Below, one piece after another: positions 6,398-13,119 of a DNA stretch of 13,119 nt. The stretch lies in NCBI GenBank assembly GCA_964466645.1, contig CAYXPB010000143.1, positions 1-13,119 of the forward strand, in the 5' to 3' direction. This stretch comes from Acetivibrio sp964466645 (GTDB lineage: Bacteria; Bacillota; Clostridia; Acetivibrionales; Acetivibrionaceae). The notes beneath the pieces were generated by a model. The model searched no databases. It was not told where the DNA came from and saw only the letters and a program-made list of their open reading frames with translations. The translations under genes were made by a program, and so were the position numbers. Positions within the stretch are counted from its first letter, which is position 1, and the number at the start of each line of letters is the position of its first letter.

Positions 6398-6661
6398 CTA
6401 TATAAATTCAGTTATAAATATCATTTCGCCTGTTATGTCGATAACAACATCTTTCAGGAATTTGATACCTGCATCAATATTCCATGAAGTTTTACACTCA
6501 AAAACACCTTTTTCAAGTTCCATTAAAGCTAGAATTTCACATACTTCAGAAAATCCATTATCCATTATTGCTTCCATTATTTCTGAAGAGTTTTTGTAGA
6601 AAGAGTATTCAATATAGCCGCTTATCTTTGATAAATATTCGCTGAGTTCTAATGAATTCAT
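6398..6661 (-). CDS. Hypothetical protein, 87 residues
   Basis: A small acidic soluble protein beginning MNSLELSEYLSKISGYIEYS and ending in the hydrophobic GEMIFITEFI. No signal peptide, membrane helix, metal-binding cluster or known motif is visible. A predicted mix of helix (1-60) and strand (60-87) suggests a compact domain. A TTG at 6676 could extend the frame by five residues, but that stretch contains the GGAGGTGG ribosome binding site, so the ATG at 6661 is preferred. It is a single gene between two hairpin terminators. I do not recognise it and no convincing promoter was found in the preceding 150 bases. Confidence 0.75.
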   Translation of the reverse strand: MNSLELSEYLSKISGYIEYSFYKNSSEIMEAIMDNGFSEVCEILALMELEKGVFECKTSWNIDAGIKFLKDVVIDITGEMIFITEFI

Positions 6662-6828
6662 AATGACCACCTCCAATAAAGATACTAACTTTTCTGAATT
6701 GAATTGATGTGTTTGTATGTGATTAAAAAAAATTCATTGTTATTAGGGATTAGCAATTATTATTTCTTACTATAAATTTCGACATATTTCAGAGAAACTT
6801 AACCTTTTGTTTGTGTAAGGTGTTTCCA

Positions 6829-6862
6829 AAAAAACTTCCTGTACATTAACAGGAAGTTTTTT
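6829..6862. terminator. Bidirectional terminator after the cohesin scaffoldin gene
   Basis: A perfect 14-bp stem, AAAAAACTTCCTGT with ACAGGAAGTTTTTT around a six-base loop, gives a T-run in either direction. On the minus strand it lies about 85 bases past the scaffoldin stop. Confidence 0.85.
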
Positions 6863-6946
6863 ATATCAGATATTTTATAAATTATGACTTGCTTCTTAAT
6901 TGGTTTTACTAAGTCTAATCTGAAGTTTTAAAAGACGACTAATTAT

Positions 6947-9900
6947 TTATCTTATACTTTCAGGTTGGACCACTGAATATCCGGAAGTAATCCTATCTCC
7001 GTTCGAATCAAAAAGCATTGTTCCATTTATTCCGTTTGGCATAGAAGATGAGCTCTCAAATGTAACAGTAGTTTCACCAGCTTTAAGTAGTTTAAACTCT
7101 ATAACAGCTATTGTTCCAGTTTCTTCGGGTGCTTCTGAAATTCTATATTCTTCGAGGTTCATATACAATTTACAGAAATTAAGTATCCCTGCACTTAAGT
7201 TGTGTGAAACTGCATTAATAGGACAAAACTCCTCATTGATTATAATAGTTCCACTTGAAGGTATTGTACTATTTTTATAGGAAGCTCCTGATGGCTTAAC
7301 CGGTTGTAGAACTTCAGGGTCATATTTTAAATTAATCTGGTAACCAGATAATTTACTTATTTCATTGATTCTCACGGTAGCCTTAATTGTTTCTCCTACT
7401 TCAACCTCTGTCTTATCAAAATCTAATGTAATGTAGCTTGTTGGTGTTGCCACAGGACTAGTTGTAGTTGTGACTATAGCTGTTGGTGTTGCCACAGGAC
7501 TAATTGTAGGTGTAACTATAGGTTCAGTTGTTGGAGTAACTTCTGGTGTAGGATCTGTTATGCAAATCTCCTCAGGTGTCAATACCTTGTATCCCGATGA
7601 AATTCTGTTTCCATCCCAATCCAAAAGCATTGTACCGCATATACCGCTAGGCATTGATGCTGTATCTTCAAAGACTAGTGATGTTGTACCTTCAGCTAAA
7701 ACCTTAAAAGTTATAACAGCTACTGAGCCTGTTTTTTCAGGAATATCGGAAGCCCGATACTCTTCTAGATTGGTATACACTCTTCCAAAGTTGAGTATTC
7801 CGTTAGTTACATTGTTTGAGGCTGCTGACATAAATCCGTAATCACTGTTTGAAAGTAATGTTCCTTTTGTAGGAATGCTACTGTTTGTATAAGGTACATT
7901 ACTTGATGTAATGGGCTGTAACATATCAGGATTAAATTTCAAATTAACCTGGTAAGCAGCTAAATTATCAATATTATTAACCATAACAGTTGCGGTAATT
8001 GTATCATTGACTTTGGCGTATGTCTTGTCAAGGTCAATTGCAACATATCTATCACTAGTGATTTCAGGAGTAACTACACTTGTAGGTTCTGGTGAAGGAG
8101 TAACTACACTTGTAGGTTCCTGTGTAGGTGTTGGTGTTAGAATACAAGGAGGTGGCGTCGTTGGAACACAATTGTTTGTTGAACCACCACCACTAATATC
8201 AGAGGAATTAGATAAACTATATCCTGATATTCTTTCTCCATCACAGTTAAACAACAATGTACCAGATATTCCATTTGGCATTTTAGATGTATTCAAAAAC
8301 TTTATTGAAGTGGAGTCGTAATTTAAAACTTTAAAGAATACAACCGCGATATCACCACTATTTTCTAGTCTTTCAGACATTTTGTATTCTTCAAGATTTG
8401 TATAAAATTTGCTAAAATTTAGTATTCCTTTATCTAATTCATGTGAAGCAACAGCAACCAGTCCATAATCCTCATTAAAAAGCAGTTCTCCTGCTTCAGG
8501 AAGTGTTTTATCTGTATATGCTATTCCTTCTGAATTGACAGGCTGAAGAACCTCAGGATCGTATTGCAAATTAAGCTGATATCCTGCCAAATTATCAATA
8601 TTAGATACATTTATTTTTGCTTTTACTATATCTCCCTTGAATGCCATTGTTTTATCTAAATCAATTATTATAGAACTTATAGAATTGTAGTTTTCGTTTA
8701 TAATTTGTGGTTGAATTACTTCATAACCACTTGTAATTCTGTTACCAGACCAATCAAACAGCATTGATCCAGAAATTGCATTTGGCATAGTTCCAGTATT
8801 GTCAAGTCGGATTTGAGTAAGAGCTTTTTTAATTACTTTGAAGCTTATATGTGCCAATACGCCCGAACCTTCACCTTCTCCTTCTTTGTAAGCTTCAAGA
8901 TTAGTATAGGATCTTGCAAAATTTAACACACCTGTTTTAAGGTCATGTCCAGCAATAGGCACAACTCCAAAACTAGGATTATTAATTAGGTACCCTACTT
9001 CAGGGTTTGTATTTGAATCATAAGGCTCTCCTGTTGAAGAAACTATAGGTTTGAGAACAGTTGAATCATATTTAATATTTACCTGAAAACCTGCTAAATT
9101 ATCGATTCCATCTGCTTTAAGAGTTGCAGTTATGATATCACCTACCGATGCTTCGCTTTTATCCAAATCAAGAGAAATACTGCTCTTTTCCTCAACGTTC
9201 GGATCTTCAACCTTAATAACAGGAGGTTGGGTTACTGTATAACCACTTAAAACTTTGTCACCATTCCAGTCAAACATAAGCGTACCAGATATTCCGTTTG
9301 GCATTGAAGTAGAATTTTCAAACAAAATTGAAGTTGTTTTTGCCATAAGAACCTTAAAGTTAATTACTGCTAAAGTTCCTTTCGTATCTGCACTTCCTGA
9401 TTCCTTATAGGTTTTAAGATCAGCATAAGATTTACCAAAACTCAATATTCCCGCAGATAAATTATGAGCTGCTATGGCGAATGGATTATAATCATTATTT
9501 ACAAGAATATTACCCGCTAAAGGTATAGTATTACTTGTATAATCTTCGCCGTCTTCAGTGACTGGTTTAAGAACTGAAGGGTCATAGGATAAATTAAACT
9601 GATATCCTGCAAAATCAGCAATATTATCAATATTTACTATTGCGCTGATAATATCCCCAACTTGAGCATTTGTTTTGTCTATCTCCATATTTACATTACC
9701 GTTTATAATTTGTGAACCTTCTGCATTAAGGATACCTGCTTGATTAACTTTATAAGCTGATATTCGATTAGTGTTCCAATCAACTAATAAAGTTCCGCTA
9801 ACAGCATTAGGTATACGATTTGAATCTTCAAAGGACACCGTTGTTGCTATGCTATCAAGAACTTTAAATTCAACAACTCCAAGAGTACCAGAGGTCTCAT

Positions 9901-10819
9901 CACTATTGCTTTCCATATATTCTGTGATATTTAAATAGGAAGCAGAGAAATTTAAAATCCCATTTTCTACACTATGTACTGCTTGGCAAAATGGAGAATA
10001 ATCTTCATTTTTAAACATATTGCCACCGGACAAAGATGTACTGTTGCTATACTCCTTTCCTGATGCTGTAACAGGTTGTAACACTTCAGGATCGTATTTG
10101 AGATTAACCTGATATCCTGCAAGGTGATATATATTGTTTACATTCAAAGAAACTTTAACTATTTCATCTACTTTAGCAGAAACTCTGTCATATGCTAAAG
10201 ATATACTACTTTCAGTTATAGGATTTTGGTCTTCAGAGTTGATAATTCCTGCATGAACAACTGTATAACCGGAAGTGATTTTATTTCCATTCCAGTCAAA
10301 AATGCTTGTTCCTGTAATAGCATTAGGCATTGTATTCGTGTCTTCAAAAACAATTGAAGTAGCTTTTTCAGAAATTACCTCAAAGGATAAAACAGCAACC
10401 GAACCATCAGTTTCAGCCTTATCACTTGCTCTGTATTCTTCAAGGTTTGTATATACCTTGCCGAAATTCAGTATTCCGGCTATAGTATTGTTAGATGCTT
10501 GAGGTAAAGCAGCAAAATCACTGTTGTTAAGCAAAGTACCGCTTTCAGGATTAGTAAAATCGGTGTATGGTTTACCCGTTTTACTAATTGGTTGTAATAC
10601 TTCAGGGTCATATTTCAAATTCACCTGATATCCTGCAAAATTACTGATGTTGTTAATGTTTATTGTAGCTGTAATAACTTCTCCTACTTTTGCTTTTGTT
10701 TTGTCAATCTGAAGCTCTATACTTGAATCCGAAGCTCCAAAAACTATGCTTGAAAACAAACTACTGCTTATTAGTAATGCGACTGCTAAAAGAATAGATA
10801 AAGTTTTTTTTATCCTCAT
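6947..10819 (-). CDS. scaE: Secreted cell-free scaffoldin with seven type II cohesins
   Basis: A 1290-residue exported protein. Residues 1-29 are a signal peptide (KK, a hydrophobic core, cleavage near VFGA/SD). Seven type II cohesins follow at about 31-191, 204-361, 374-533, 545-704, 715-870, 924-1081 and 1127-1286, each with AGYQVNLKYDPEVLQPV-, GILNFGKxYTNLEEY-, MPNGISGT- and DWNGNRITSGY-like blocks. Modules 1-5 have short linkers; 5-6 and 6-7 are joined by Pro/Thr-rich linkers. There is no dockerin, S-layer, sortase or carbohydrate-binding module. This matches the seven-cohesin cell-free scaffoldins Cthe_0736 of C. thermocellum and ScaE of A. cellulolyticus and C. clariflavum, which bind type II dockerins of primary scaffoldins. 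The symbol is given by that architecture. The start is ATG after AAAGGGG. Confidence 0.93.
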   Translation of the reverse strand: MRIKKTLSILLAVALLISSSLFSSIVFGASDSSIELQIDKTKAKVGEVITATININNISNFAGYQVNLKYDPEVLQPISKTGKPYTDFTNPESGTLLNNSDFAALPQASNNTIAGILNFGKVYTNLEEYRASDKAETDGSVAVLSFEVISEKATSIVFEDTNTMPNAITGTSIFDWNGNKITSGYTVVHAGIINSEDQNPITESSISLAYDRVSAKVDEIVKVSLNVNNIYHLAGYQVNLKYDPEVLQPVTASGKEYSNSTSLSGGNMFKNEDYSPFCQAVHSVENGILNFSASYLNITEYMESNSDETSGTLGVVEFKVLDSIATTVSFEDSNRIPNAVSGTLLVDWNTNRISAYKVNQAGILNAEGSQIINGNVNMEIDKTNAQVGDIISAIVNIDNIADFAGYQFNLSYDPSVLKPVTEDGEDYTSNTIPLAGNILVNNDYNPFAIAAHNLSAGILSFGKSYADLKTYKESGSADTKGTLAVINFKVLMAKTTSILFENSTSMPNGISGTLMFDWNGDKVLSGYTVTQPPVIKVEDPNVEEKSSISLDLDKSEASVGDIITATLKADGIDNLAGFQVNIKYDSTVLKPIVSSTGEPYDSNTNPEVGYLINNPSFGVVPIAGHDLKTGVLNFARSYTNLEAYKEGEGEGSGVLAHISFKVIKKALTQIRLDNTGTMPNAISGSMLFDWSGNRITSGYEVIQPQIINENYNSISSIIIDLDKTMAFKGDIVKAKINVSNIDNLAGYQLNLQYDPEVLQPVNSEGIAYTDKTLPEAGELLFNEDYGLVAVASHELDKGILNFSKFYTNLEEYKMSERLENSGDIAVVFFKVLNYDSTSIKFLNTSKMPNGISGTLLFNCDGERISGYSLSNSSDISGGGSTNNCVPTTPPPCILTPTPTQEPTSVVTPSPEPTSVVTPEITSDRYVAIDLDKTYAKVNDTITATVMVNNIDNLAAYQVNLKFNPDMLQPITSSNVPYTNSSIPTKGTLLSNSDYGFMSAASNNVTNGILNFGRVYTNLEEYRASDIPEKTGSVAVITFKVLAEGTTSLVFEDTASMPSGICGTMLLDWDGNRISSGYKVLTPEEICITDPTPEVTPTTEPIVTPTISPVATPTAIVTTTTSPVATPTSYITLDFDKTEVEVGETIKATVRINEISKLSGYQINLKYDPEVLQPVKPSGASYKNSTIPSSGTIIINEEFCPINAVSHNLSAGILNFCKLYMNLEEYRISEAPEETGTIAVIEFKLLKAGETTVTFESSSSMPNGINGTMLFDSNGDRITSGYSVVQPESIR
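7439..7522 (-). repeat. 42-bp tandem duplication in the last Pro/Thr linker
   Basis: 7439-7480 and 7481-7522 are head-to-tail copies differing at four of 42 positions. They encode the repeated SPVATPT-type linker between cohesins 6 and 7. Confidence 0.85.
8067..8119 (-). repeat. 30-bp period direct repeat in the linker between cohesins 5 and 6
   Basis: Two identical 23-base copies (8067-8089 and 8097-8119) repeat with a 30-base period and encode the duplicated EPTSVVTP unit. Confidence 0.85.
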
Positions 10820-11129
10820 TTATTATACATCCCCTTTCAAAGGATTAAATTGATAACTATTTTTTAATACATAAAAAATAAACGCCAGGTTGTTTAGATA
10901 TAAATGAGTGTATTGAAATAATATGGAGTTGTTGCGTTGGAGTATTGGAGTGATAAGAATAAAGATTATTAATTTCTTGTTATAGACATCAAATTCGACA
11001 TTACAATTCAATTTTTCGCAATATAGGGCTTGGTGTTTTTTGAAACTGCCCATTTTGTTTAACATTTCAAATATTTTTAAAGTAACTCCTTAAAACTAAA
11101 GGTACGACTATAGTTCAGCACCTCCCTTT

Positions 11130-11158
11130 GTATAATAATGTACCTATTTGAATTTTAA
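11130..11158 (-). promoter_or_regulatory. Candidate promoter of the scaffoldin gene
   Basis: TTAAAA (11153-11158) and TTATAC (11130-11135) on the minus strand are 17 bases apart. The predicted transcript would start near 11123 and run about 300 nt to the scaffoldin ATG. Long leaders are common for scaffoldin genes, but the -35 element is weak. Confidence 0.4.
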
Positions 11159-11467
11159 AAGAGTAACTATCAAACAATTTTAAATTAATCAAATAAATAT
11201 TGATTGCTAATATAGTTATTCGTAAAAAGGAACTGCATTTTTTGTGTCAAATAATAATTATTAAAATTCTTCGTAGAAAATTCATATATCATATTTAAAA
11301 TAATAGATGTGGAAGATGATTGAGCAGTAAAGTCGTTATGTAAATTATAATCTATTTGGTATGAAGATATTGTTTGTAAGCACATTGATAAATATGATTG
11401 CACGGTTATATTATAATTATGTTTATCTTATTGTTGATATATATTTTTTATCATCTTACTATAATAA

Positions 11468-11496
11468 ATTATATTATAATTTAAATTATCTTTCAA
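11468..11496 (-). promoter_or_regulatory. Consensus-like promoter in the gap, target unclear
   Basis: TTGAAA (11491-11496), a 17-base spacer and TATAAT (11468-11473) on the minus strand. The match is excellent, but it lies in very AT-rich DNA where chance matches are frequent. It could drive a long scaffoldin leader or an untranslated RNA. Confidence 0.4.
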
Positions 11497-11590
11497 CAAT
11501 TATATAATCCTTGTTTTTCTTAACAAATTACTTTTTATAAGACAACCATACCAATTATGCAAACAAATCTGTAGAACAAATACATTATTC

Positions 11591-12289
11591 CTACTGCTTT
11601 TCCAATTGGGTCTGGACAAGTCTAACCAGTTCATCAAAAATTATATAGATTGTTTCTTCCGGAAATTCTGAATTTTTTGAACAAACAGCCATCTTATAGG
11701 AAGCATCAATTTCGTAGCGCTTGAAATAGCATTTTCCAAAATCATTTGAACTTTTAAACTCAATATTTTCTCCCTCAAACGAGAAAGAAAATGAATTAAG
11801 AGGTATTGATAAACCTCTTCCATCAGCTTTTATATAGCTTTCTTTTAAAGTCCAAAATTCGAAAAAAGCTTCTCTCCTATTTTTGCTTTCTAAAGTTGAT
11901 AAATATTTATGCTCGTCTTCAGAAAAAAACCTTTTTGATAAATCCAAATCAACATCATGAATTTTCTCAACATCAATTCCAACAGGCAAATTATCAACAG
12001 CACAAACTACCCAATCACCTGAATGGGACAAATTAAAGTAAAAATCATTCGTTCCTACTAAAAAGGGCTTTCCATAATCATTCTTGTCAAAATGTATGTC
12101 TTTATTTTGTTTTCCAAGTAATGATACAATTATGAATCTCAGTAACATTTTTGAAGTGAGGCCTCTTAGTGCATCTTCGTACCTTCTGAACCTTTTAATC
12201 TTTTCTTGTTCATCAAGGGAAATATATGAAAGTAACTCTTCAAAAATATGTTTTTGAATTTGTTCTATTTTTACGGTATATATTTTCAA
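11591..12289 (-). CDS. 4'-phosphopantetheinyl transferase, Sfp type
   Basis: A 232-residue enzyme close to the 224 residues of Bacillus Sfp. It moves phosphopantetheine from coenzyme A to a serine of carrier proteins in fatty-acid, peptide or polyketide synthesis, in the cytoplasm. Visible motifs are GKP at 73-75, FNLSHSGDWVVCAV at 85-98, GIDVE at 104-108 and FWTLKESYIKADG at 145-157. The Mg2+ ligands Asp106, Glu108 and Glu150 and the catalytic-loop Lys154 are intact. The start is TTG at 12289 with AGAGGG upstream; the first ATG in frame is 46 codons in and would remove conserved sequence. It stands alone, divergent from the beta-propeller gene, with no synthetase cluster in view, so its carrier substrate is unknown. 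Confidence 0.92.
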   Translation of the reverse strand: MKIYTVKIEQIQKHIFEELLSYISLDEQEKIKRFRRYEDALRGLTSKMLLRFIIVSLLGKQNKDIHFDKNDYGKPFLVGTNDFYFNLSHSGDWVVCAVDNLPVGIDVEKIHDVDLDLSKRFFSEDEHKYLSTLESKNRREAFFEFWTLKESYIKADGRGLSIPLNSFSFSFEGENIEFKSSNDFGKCYFKRYEIDASYKMAVCSKNSEFPEETIYIIFDELVRLVQTQLEKQ

Positions 12290-12395
12290 ACTGATATCCC
12301 TCTCAAGGTCAAATATTCTAGATTTAATCTATCCTGTAATTAGATTTATTACGGCATATTCACCGATATAAACTCAATATAAATATGCGGATATC

Positions 12396-12424
12396 ATTTT
12401 ACAATACCATAAAATAAATGTCAA
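12396..12424 (-). promoter_or_regulatory. Sigma-A promoter of the phosphopantetheinyl transferase gene
   Basis: TTGACA (12419-12424) and TAAAAT (12396-12401) on the minus strand with a 17-base spacer. The predicted start near 12389 gives a leader of about 100 nt. Confidence 0.75.
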
Positions 12425-12448
12425 TAATATTTATTTTTTAAAACATGT

Positions 12449-12476
12449 TTGATTTTTCATAAATATAGATTAATAT
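12449..12476 (+). promoter_or_regulatory. Candidate promoter of the beta-propeller gene
   Basis: TTGATT (12449-12454) and TAATAT (12471-12476) on the plus strand with a 16-base spacer, about 50 bases before the ATG. It lies back to back with the divergent transferase promoter, 25 bases apart. Confidence 0.5.
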
Positions 12477-12525
12477 ATTAGTTGATATGTTTTAAAAGAA
12501 TTTATTAATACAAAGGATGAAATGT

Positions 12526-13119
12526 ATGAATTTCTTTAAAGTATTACTAATTATAAATATTATTTTATTGATATTAATTGTACCAGGATTTATCTTTTTT
12601 AATAAACACCTTTCTCAAAAAGATAATCCTCAAGGTCAAAACACAAGTTTACCGTCAAACACCTCAAATACAGGCGTTACAGATTCTGATGATGAAAATT
12701 CAGCGGATAGCACACCGAGAGAAGAACCAATTATTATTCCAGCTGAGCTTCTACCTTCTTCTAATAAATTTAAGTGGGAGGCTCTTAAGGATACTACTCC
12801 AATAGAAGTACTAAATCAAGTTAGTTTTCCGGTACCTGAAGAGTATAACATCATAAATGGTGTTACAACATTTAGAGGAAATAATTATAGGAACTCAGCA
12901 AGTTACGGGACTGTTGAAGTTAATGAGAAAAAGCTTGAAAAAATTTGGAGTATCAAAATAGGATATATAGACGAGTGGACAGGTGTAGGTTGGAATGGCC
13001 AACCTGCGATAGTTAAGTGGGATGATAAAGTCCGTTCAAAAATGAATATAAATACCAATAAAAAAAACAAGGATAACTTAAAAGAAGTTATTTACGGCAC
13101 TCTTGACGGAAAAATATAT
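12526..13119 (+). CDS. Membrane-anchored PQQ-like beta-propeller protein, N-terminal part
   Basis: The first 198 codons of a gene that continues past the right edge. An N-terminal membrane helix (about residues 5-26, LLIINIILLILIVPGFIFF) is followed by a low-complexity Asn/Ser/Asp-rich spacer to about residue 75. The extracellular part begins with TTFRGNNYRNSASYGTVEV, then LEKIWSIKIG, WTGVGWNGQPAIVKW and LKEVIYGTLDGKIY. The 'W..G...QPAIV' and 'YGTLDGKIY' blocks resemble the first blades of PQQ/quinoprotein-type propellers, in which 'ATLDGKIYALD'-like strands recur. No enzymatic function is implied; related clostridial proteins are uncharacterised surface proteins. The start is the ATG at 12526 after AAAGGATG; the overlapping ATG at 12522 meets a stop after five codons. 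Confidence 0.7.
   Translation, partial: MNFFKVLLIINIILLILIVPGFIFFNKHLSQKDNPQGQNTSLPSNTSNTGVTDSDDENSADSTPREEPIIIPAELLPSSNKFKWEALKDTTPIEVLNQVSFPVPEEYNIINGVTTFRGNNYRNSASYGTVEVNEKKLEKIWSIKIGYIDEWTGVGWNGQPAIVKWDDKVRSKMNINTNKKNKDNLKEVIYGTLDGKIY

Larger units (their letters stand above)
6962..10729 (-). repeat. Seven tandem cohesin-coding modules
   Basis: Seven divergent copies of a module of roughly 160 codons fill almost the whole scaffoldin gene. Approximate spans in transcription order are 10729-10247, 10210-9737, 9700-9221, 9187-8708, 8677-8210, 8050-7577 and 7441-6962. Modules 1 and 2 share a distinctive tail (HAGIIN and QAGILN), hinting at a recent common origin. Module 2 and module 5 lack one residue in the otherwise fixed RITSGY segment, and module 5 reads FNCDG where the others have FDWNG-like sequence. 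Confidence 0.85.
10820..11590. other. Long AT-rich gap upstream of the scaffoldin gene
   Basis: No convincing complete gene lies in these 771 bases. Two minus-strand open frames (10823-11065 and 11185-11403) lack well-placed ribosome binding sites, and the second has compositionally noise-like translation. The first starts with a protein-like stretch (HQALYCEKLNCNVEFDVYN) and then degenerates into AT-driven sequence, so it may be a gene remnant. Candidate promoters at 11130-11158 and 11468-11496 point towards the scaffoldin and would give leaders of about 300 and 640 nt. No terminator is seen after the phosphopantetheinyl transferase stop. Confidence 0.6.

Noticed and set aside
6778..6784. 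TGTCGAA on the minus strand, the core of a Spo0A box, upstream of the 87-residue gene; the same 7-mer also occurs on the minus strand near 10994
   Set aside because: In AT-rich DNA of this length one or two matches are expected by chance, and neither is placed convincingly against a promoter.
6829..6862. A dif-like layout (11-base arm, six-base centre, 11-base arm) close to a Xer-type recombinase
   Set aside because: The arms are perfectly complementary and flanked by A and T runs, as in a bidirectional terminator. Real dif sites have unequal arms, and only the ACTTCCT part recalls the Bacillus site.
7470..8321. Plus-strand open frames opposite the scaffoldin, rich in Val and Gly
   Set aside because: They are antisense images of the Pro/Thr linkers and cohesins, with no start signals.
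11185..11403. Minus-strand open frame of 72 codons in the scaffoldin gap
   Set aside because: It starts with GTG, has no ribosome binding site and encodes Asn/Tyr/Ile/Phe-rich sequence typical of random AT-rich DNA.
1..13119. CRISPR arrays, tRNA or rRNA genes and insertion sequences
   Set aside because: No regularly spaced repeats outside the cohesin gene, no tRNA-like cloverleaf or CCA-ended sequence, and no transposase motifs were found by reading both strands.

Overview
The base composition is low-GC, ribosome binding sites are strong, and a secreted array of seven type II cohesins dominates the window. This points to an anaerobic, cellulosome-forming clostridium of the Acetivibrio/Hungateiclostridium group (relatives of Clostridium thermocellum, C. 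clariflavum and A. cellulolyticus). That assignment comes from recognising protein families by eye; no search was run.

Layout. (1) 1-568, minus strand: the first 37 codons of a DapB-like reductase, preceded by a c-di-AMP (ydaO/yuaA) riboswitch and its terminator. (2) 569-1241: a short GGDEF protein with its own consensus promoter and a C-terminal stretch resembling a ribbon-helix-helix DNA-binding fold. (3) 1298-4827: a four-gene operon for a Na+-pumping oxaloacetate decarboxylase, in transcription order carboxyltransferase, OadG-like anchor, biotin carrier and membrane beta subunit. A consensus promoter and a roughly 160-nt leader precede it; the leader can fold into two mutually exclusive structures and is a candidate riboswitch of unassigned class. 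(4) 4917-5051: a 44-residue single-pass membrane protein that is easy to miss. (5) 5330-6328, plus strand: a complete tyrosine recombinase with an inverted repeat just upstream. (6) 6398-6661: an unrecognised 87-residue protein. (7) 6947-10819: a 1290-residue secreted scaffoldin made only of seven type II cohesins and linkers, with no dockerin or S-layer anchor. (8) 10820-11590: a long AT-rich gap with candidate promoters. (9) 11591-12289: an Sfp-type phosphopantetheinyl transferase, divergent from (10) 12526-13119, the start of a membrane-anchored protein that looks like a PQQ-type beta-propeller family member.

How the parts fit. The decarboxylase converts oxaloacetate to pyruvate and stores the free energy as a Na+ gradient, which suits a fermentative cellulose degrader. 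The scaffoldin is expected to collect type II dockerin-bearing primary scaffoldins into large complexes released into the medium. The left end places genes tied to two cyclic dinucleotides (a c-di-AMP sensor and a c-di-GMP synthase-type domain) side by side. The most original signals are the structured leader of the decarboxylase operon, the GGDEF protein with a possible DNA-binding tail, and the small membrane protein gene.
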